The notes beneath the pieces were generated by a model. That model searched no databases. It was not told the DNA's origin and saw only the letters and a program-made list of their open reading frames with translations. A stretch of DNA of 64,000 nucleotides from Cenococcum geophilum 1.58 (taxonomy: Eukaryota > Ascomycota > Dothideomycetes > Gloniales > Gloniaceae): NCBI GenBank assembly GCA_001692895.1, contig KV748180.1, positions 310,001 to 374,000 of the forward strand, read 5' to 3'. Shown one piece after another: positions 62,701 to 64,000 of this stretch (positions are counted from its first letter, which is position 1; each line of letters starts with the position of its first letter). The position numbers were made by a program, and so were the translations under genes.

Positions 62701-63432
62701 CCAGAATCTGTGTTTCAGCCTCTTTTTCTGCATCTTTAGTGCGTCTTGTTTCCTAAATAGATCGAGATGTGTAAGGACGCCGAAGACGTTTCCAGGCATG
62801 CCGCTCGCCGATAATATATTAAGAAATTCCATTGTTTCCATCTCGAATCCATAGTTGCCGTCGATCATGAGGAGTACAATATCCACAATCTTCGCGATAT
62901 CTATCATGCTCGCGAGAGAATCTGCTGGGCATTCAATGAACGTCAACCGTCGTCGTTTCGAGGTTACGACTGTTAGAGGTCCGGTGGGAACTGAGAGGGT
63001 TTGCTTTGTGTATCGTCGAATTAGAGATTTGATGAGTGTAGTCTTCCCAACCTAAAGAATTTATATATGTGAGCACGTTTGTAAAGAATTTGCAAGCAAT
63101 AAACGTACCCCAGGAGGTCCTACTACCGCTACGATAATAGGCGGTGCTTCCTCCGGCAAACGATCCACGAGCGGGACGTGTAGCCGCTTCTCTTTGACCT
63201 GCTATAGATCAACGCCTCATCCTTGAGAATTAGAATGTGTAGTATACATCATGGGAGCGAGCTGCTTGCTTCTGCAGTCTACCCGGGTTTGCGAAGGCGA
63301 AGGCTTTGGGATTTAGACCTGTGAACATGGTCAGTACACGGTTCTAGAAATATCTTCTGAGAACATCTCACCACTAGAATGCGCTTTCTTCTCCTTTGTC
63401 TTCCGGTGCGGTCGATTTGCCTGGTCTGCCAT
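59743..63432 (-). CDS. BMS1: Ribosome biogenesis GTPase Bms1
   Basis: Spliced CDS complement(59743..63051, 63109..63201, 63248..63318, 63372..63432), 1177 aa, close to the usual length of about 1180. Bms1 is the nucleolar GTPase of the small-subunit processome; it delivers Rcl1 for early pre-rRNA cleavage. The N-terminus MADQANRPHRKTKEKKAHSS is basic. The P-loop VGPPGVGKTT is at about residues 71-80, followed by FIECPAD (113-119), IDGNYGFEMETMEFLN and the G4-like THLDLF (169-174). AARP2CN-type sequence (HPYCLADRFLDITPP) follows, then long acidic Asp/Glu tracts around residues 430-760. The conserved C-terminal half has RFGFVQIRVKRHRWHKKILK, HCFGTFYGPL and FRATFEDKVLMSDIVFLRAW. A Lys/Arg-rich tail closes it. 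Introns are 57, 46 and 53 bp, all near the 5' end; the first interrupts the P-loop codons. Confidence 0.96.
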
Positions 63433-63982
63433 TGTTGTGTCGTTTGCGGCCTTGCTCTCTTCACTGAAGCTCCATCCACAGAAATTTTGGGTATGGAAAT
63501 TTGGAGTGACGCTAACCCGCGATTGAACTAGCGTTAATCTAATCTAAAGTTATCGATCATCTTCCCCGCCTGTGATCTCGTCAAGCCGCGGACGGCATTG
63601 GCAATTGCCTGGCTGCAGGGACTTTTCCAGCGGATTGAACGCCATGAAGGCAGAGTAATTTTTTCCGATATCGTCCTTATGTCTGCCGGTTTGATGAGGA
63701 ATTCGTGGACTCTCTGCATGGATGTCGTTCTTAACGGTGCGCCTGCCTTATCGGCTGACGCCGCAGCGCACGTCATCGGGCAGTCTGCGCCCGCTTGACG
63801 CTTGACGTTTGACGACGGCCTTGGTTGTTGGGTTCGGAGGGACATACAAAAACCTTGGTGCCCTGCTACCTTCCACTTAAATCCTTCTCCTCTTCAGCAC
63901 CAACCACTCGTCGAAGAATCATAGAACCATCATACACACTCGAGTCTTCTACCGTCGTATTACCTCCACTTTTAAAGCCAGA
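63433..63982. promoter_or_regulatory. Divergent promoter region between BMS1 and the next gene
   Basis: 550 bp shared by the two starts. The part at about 63,860-63,980 is CT-rich on the plus strand, as in many fungal leaders. A 103-codon minus-strand open frame (63,534-63,845) ends just before BMS1; it shows no domain or splice partner and I do not call it a gene. Confidence 0.55.
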
Positions 63983-64000
63983 ATGTCTACCTTCAATGTG
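63983..64000 (+). CDS. Probable start of a plus-strand gene, cut by the window end
   Basis: ATG at 63,983 follows a CT-rich leader and a purine at -3 (CCAGAATG). Only MSTFNV is in view, so the product cannot be named. Confidence 0.4.

Noticed and set aside
63534-63845. 103-codon minus-strand frame upstream of BMS1
   Set aside because: No recognised domain or splice signals; fits in a divergent promoter by chance in GC-balanced DNA.

Overview
The window looks like a chromosome piece from a filamentous ascomycete (Pezizomycotina). Short introns of 46-108 bp with GT(A/R)NGT donors, long AT-rich tracts with the dinucleotide signature of repeat-induced point mutation (RIP), and fungal forms of ACH1, a Whi5-type repressor and BMS1 all point that way. 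No base in the window identifies the species.

From 1 to about 52.9 kb the DNA is saturated with TpA and poor in CpA and TpG, while CpG remains common. This fits C-to-T mutation at CpA on both strands. No intact gene is visible here. The block is not simply transposon debris. Many stretches still show one protein frame over 150-700 codons, interrupted almost only by TAG and TAA, as expected when CAG, CAA and TGG codons are hit. I recognise a JmjC-domain protein (about 10.6-11.9 kb), a Ser/Thr kinase with a long C-terminal part (20.1-21.7 kb) and a second kinase of the fungal HGDIS/GDFA type (24.2-24.8 kb). About ten further decayed frames have no family that I can name.

The same block has a pair of diverged direct repeats (1-2.3 kb and 40.6-43.2 kb), several tandem arrays, and a fossil chromodomain Ty3/Gypsy element (chromovirus, 43.3-48.8 kb) with only its 3' LTR in view. 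Against that LTR lies a decayed Helitron (minus strand, 52.5-48.8 kb). Its Helitron-like N domain and the start of a PIF1-type helicase can be read.

At about 52.9 kb the composition changes abruptly to normal genic DNA. After 1.6 kb of intergenic sequence come three minus-strand genes: ACH1 (acetyl-CoA hydrolase/CoA-transferase, four exons, 525 aa), a Whi5/GTB-motif G1/S repressor (four exons, 431 aa) and BMS1 (ribosome-biogenesis GTPase, four exons, 1177 aa). A 141-bp MITE with TA duplications lies between the last two. A plus-strand gene probably begins in the last 18 bases, divergent from BMS1. The three genes are ordinary housekeeping neighbours, not an operon. The window therefore spans a border between heterochromatin-like and euchromatin-like DNA.
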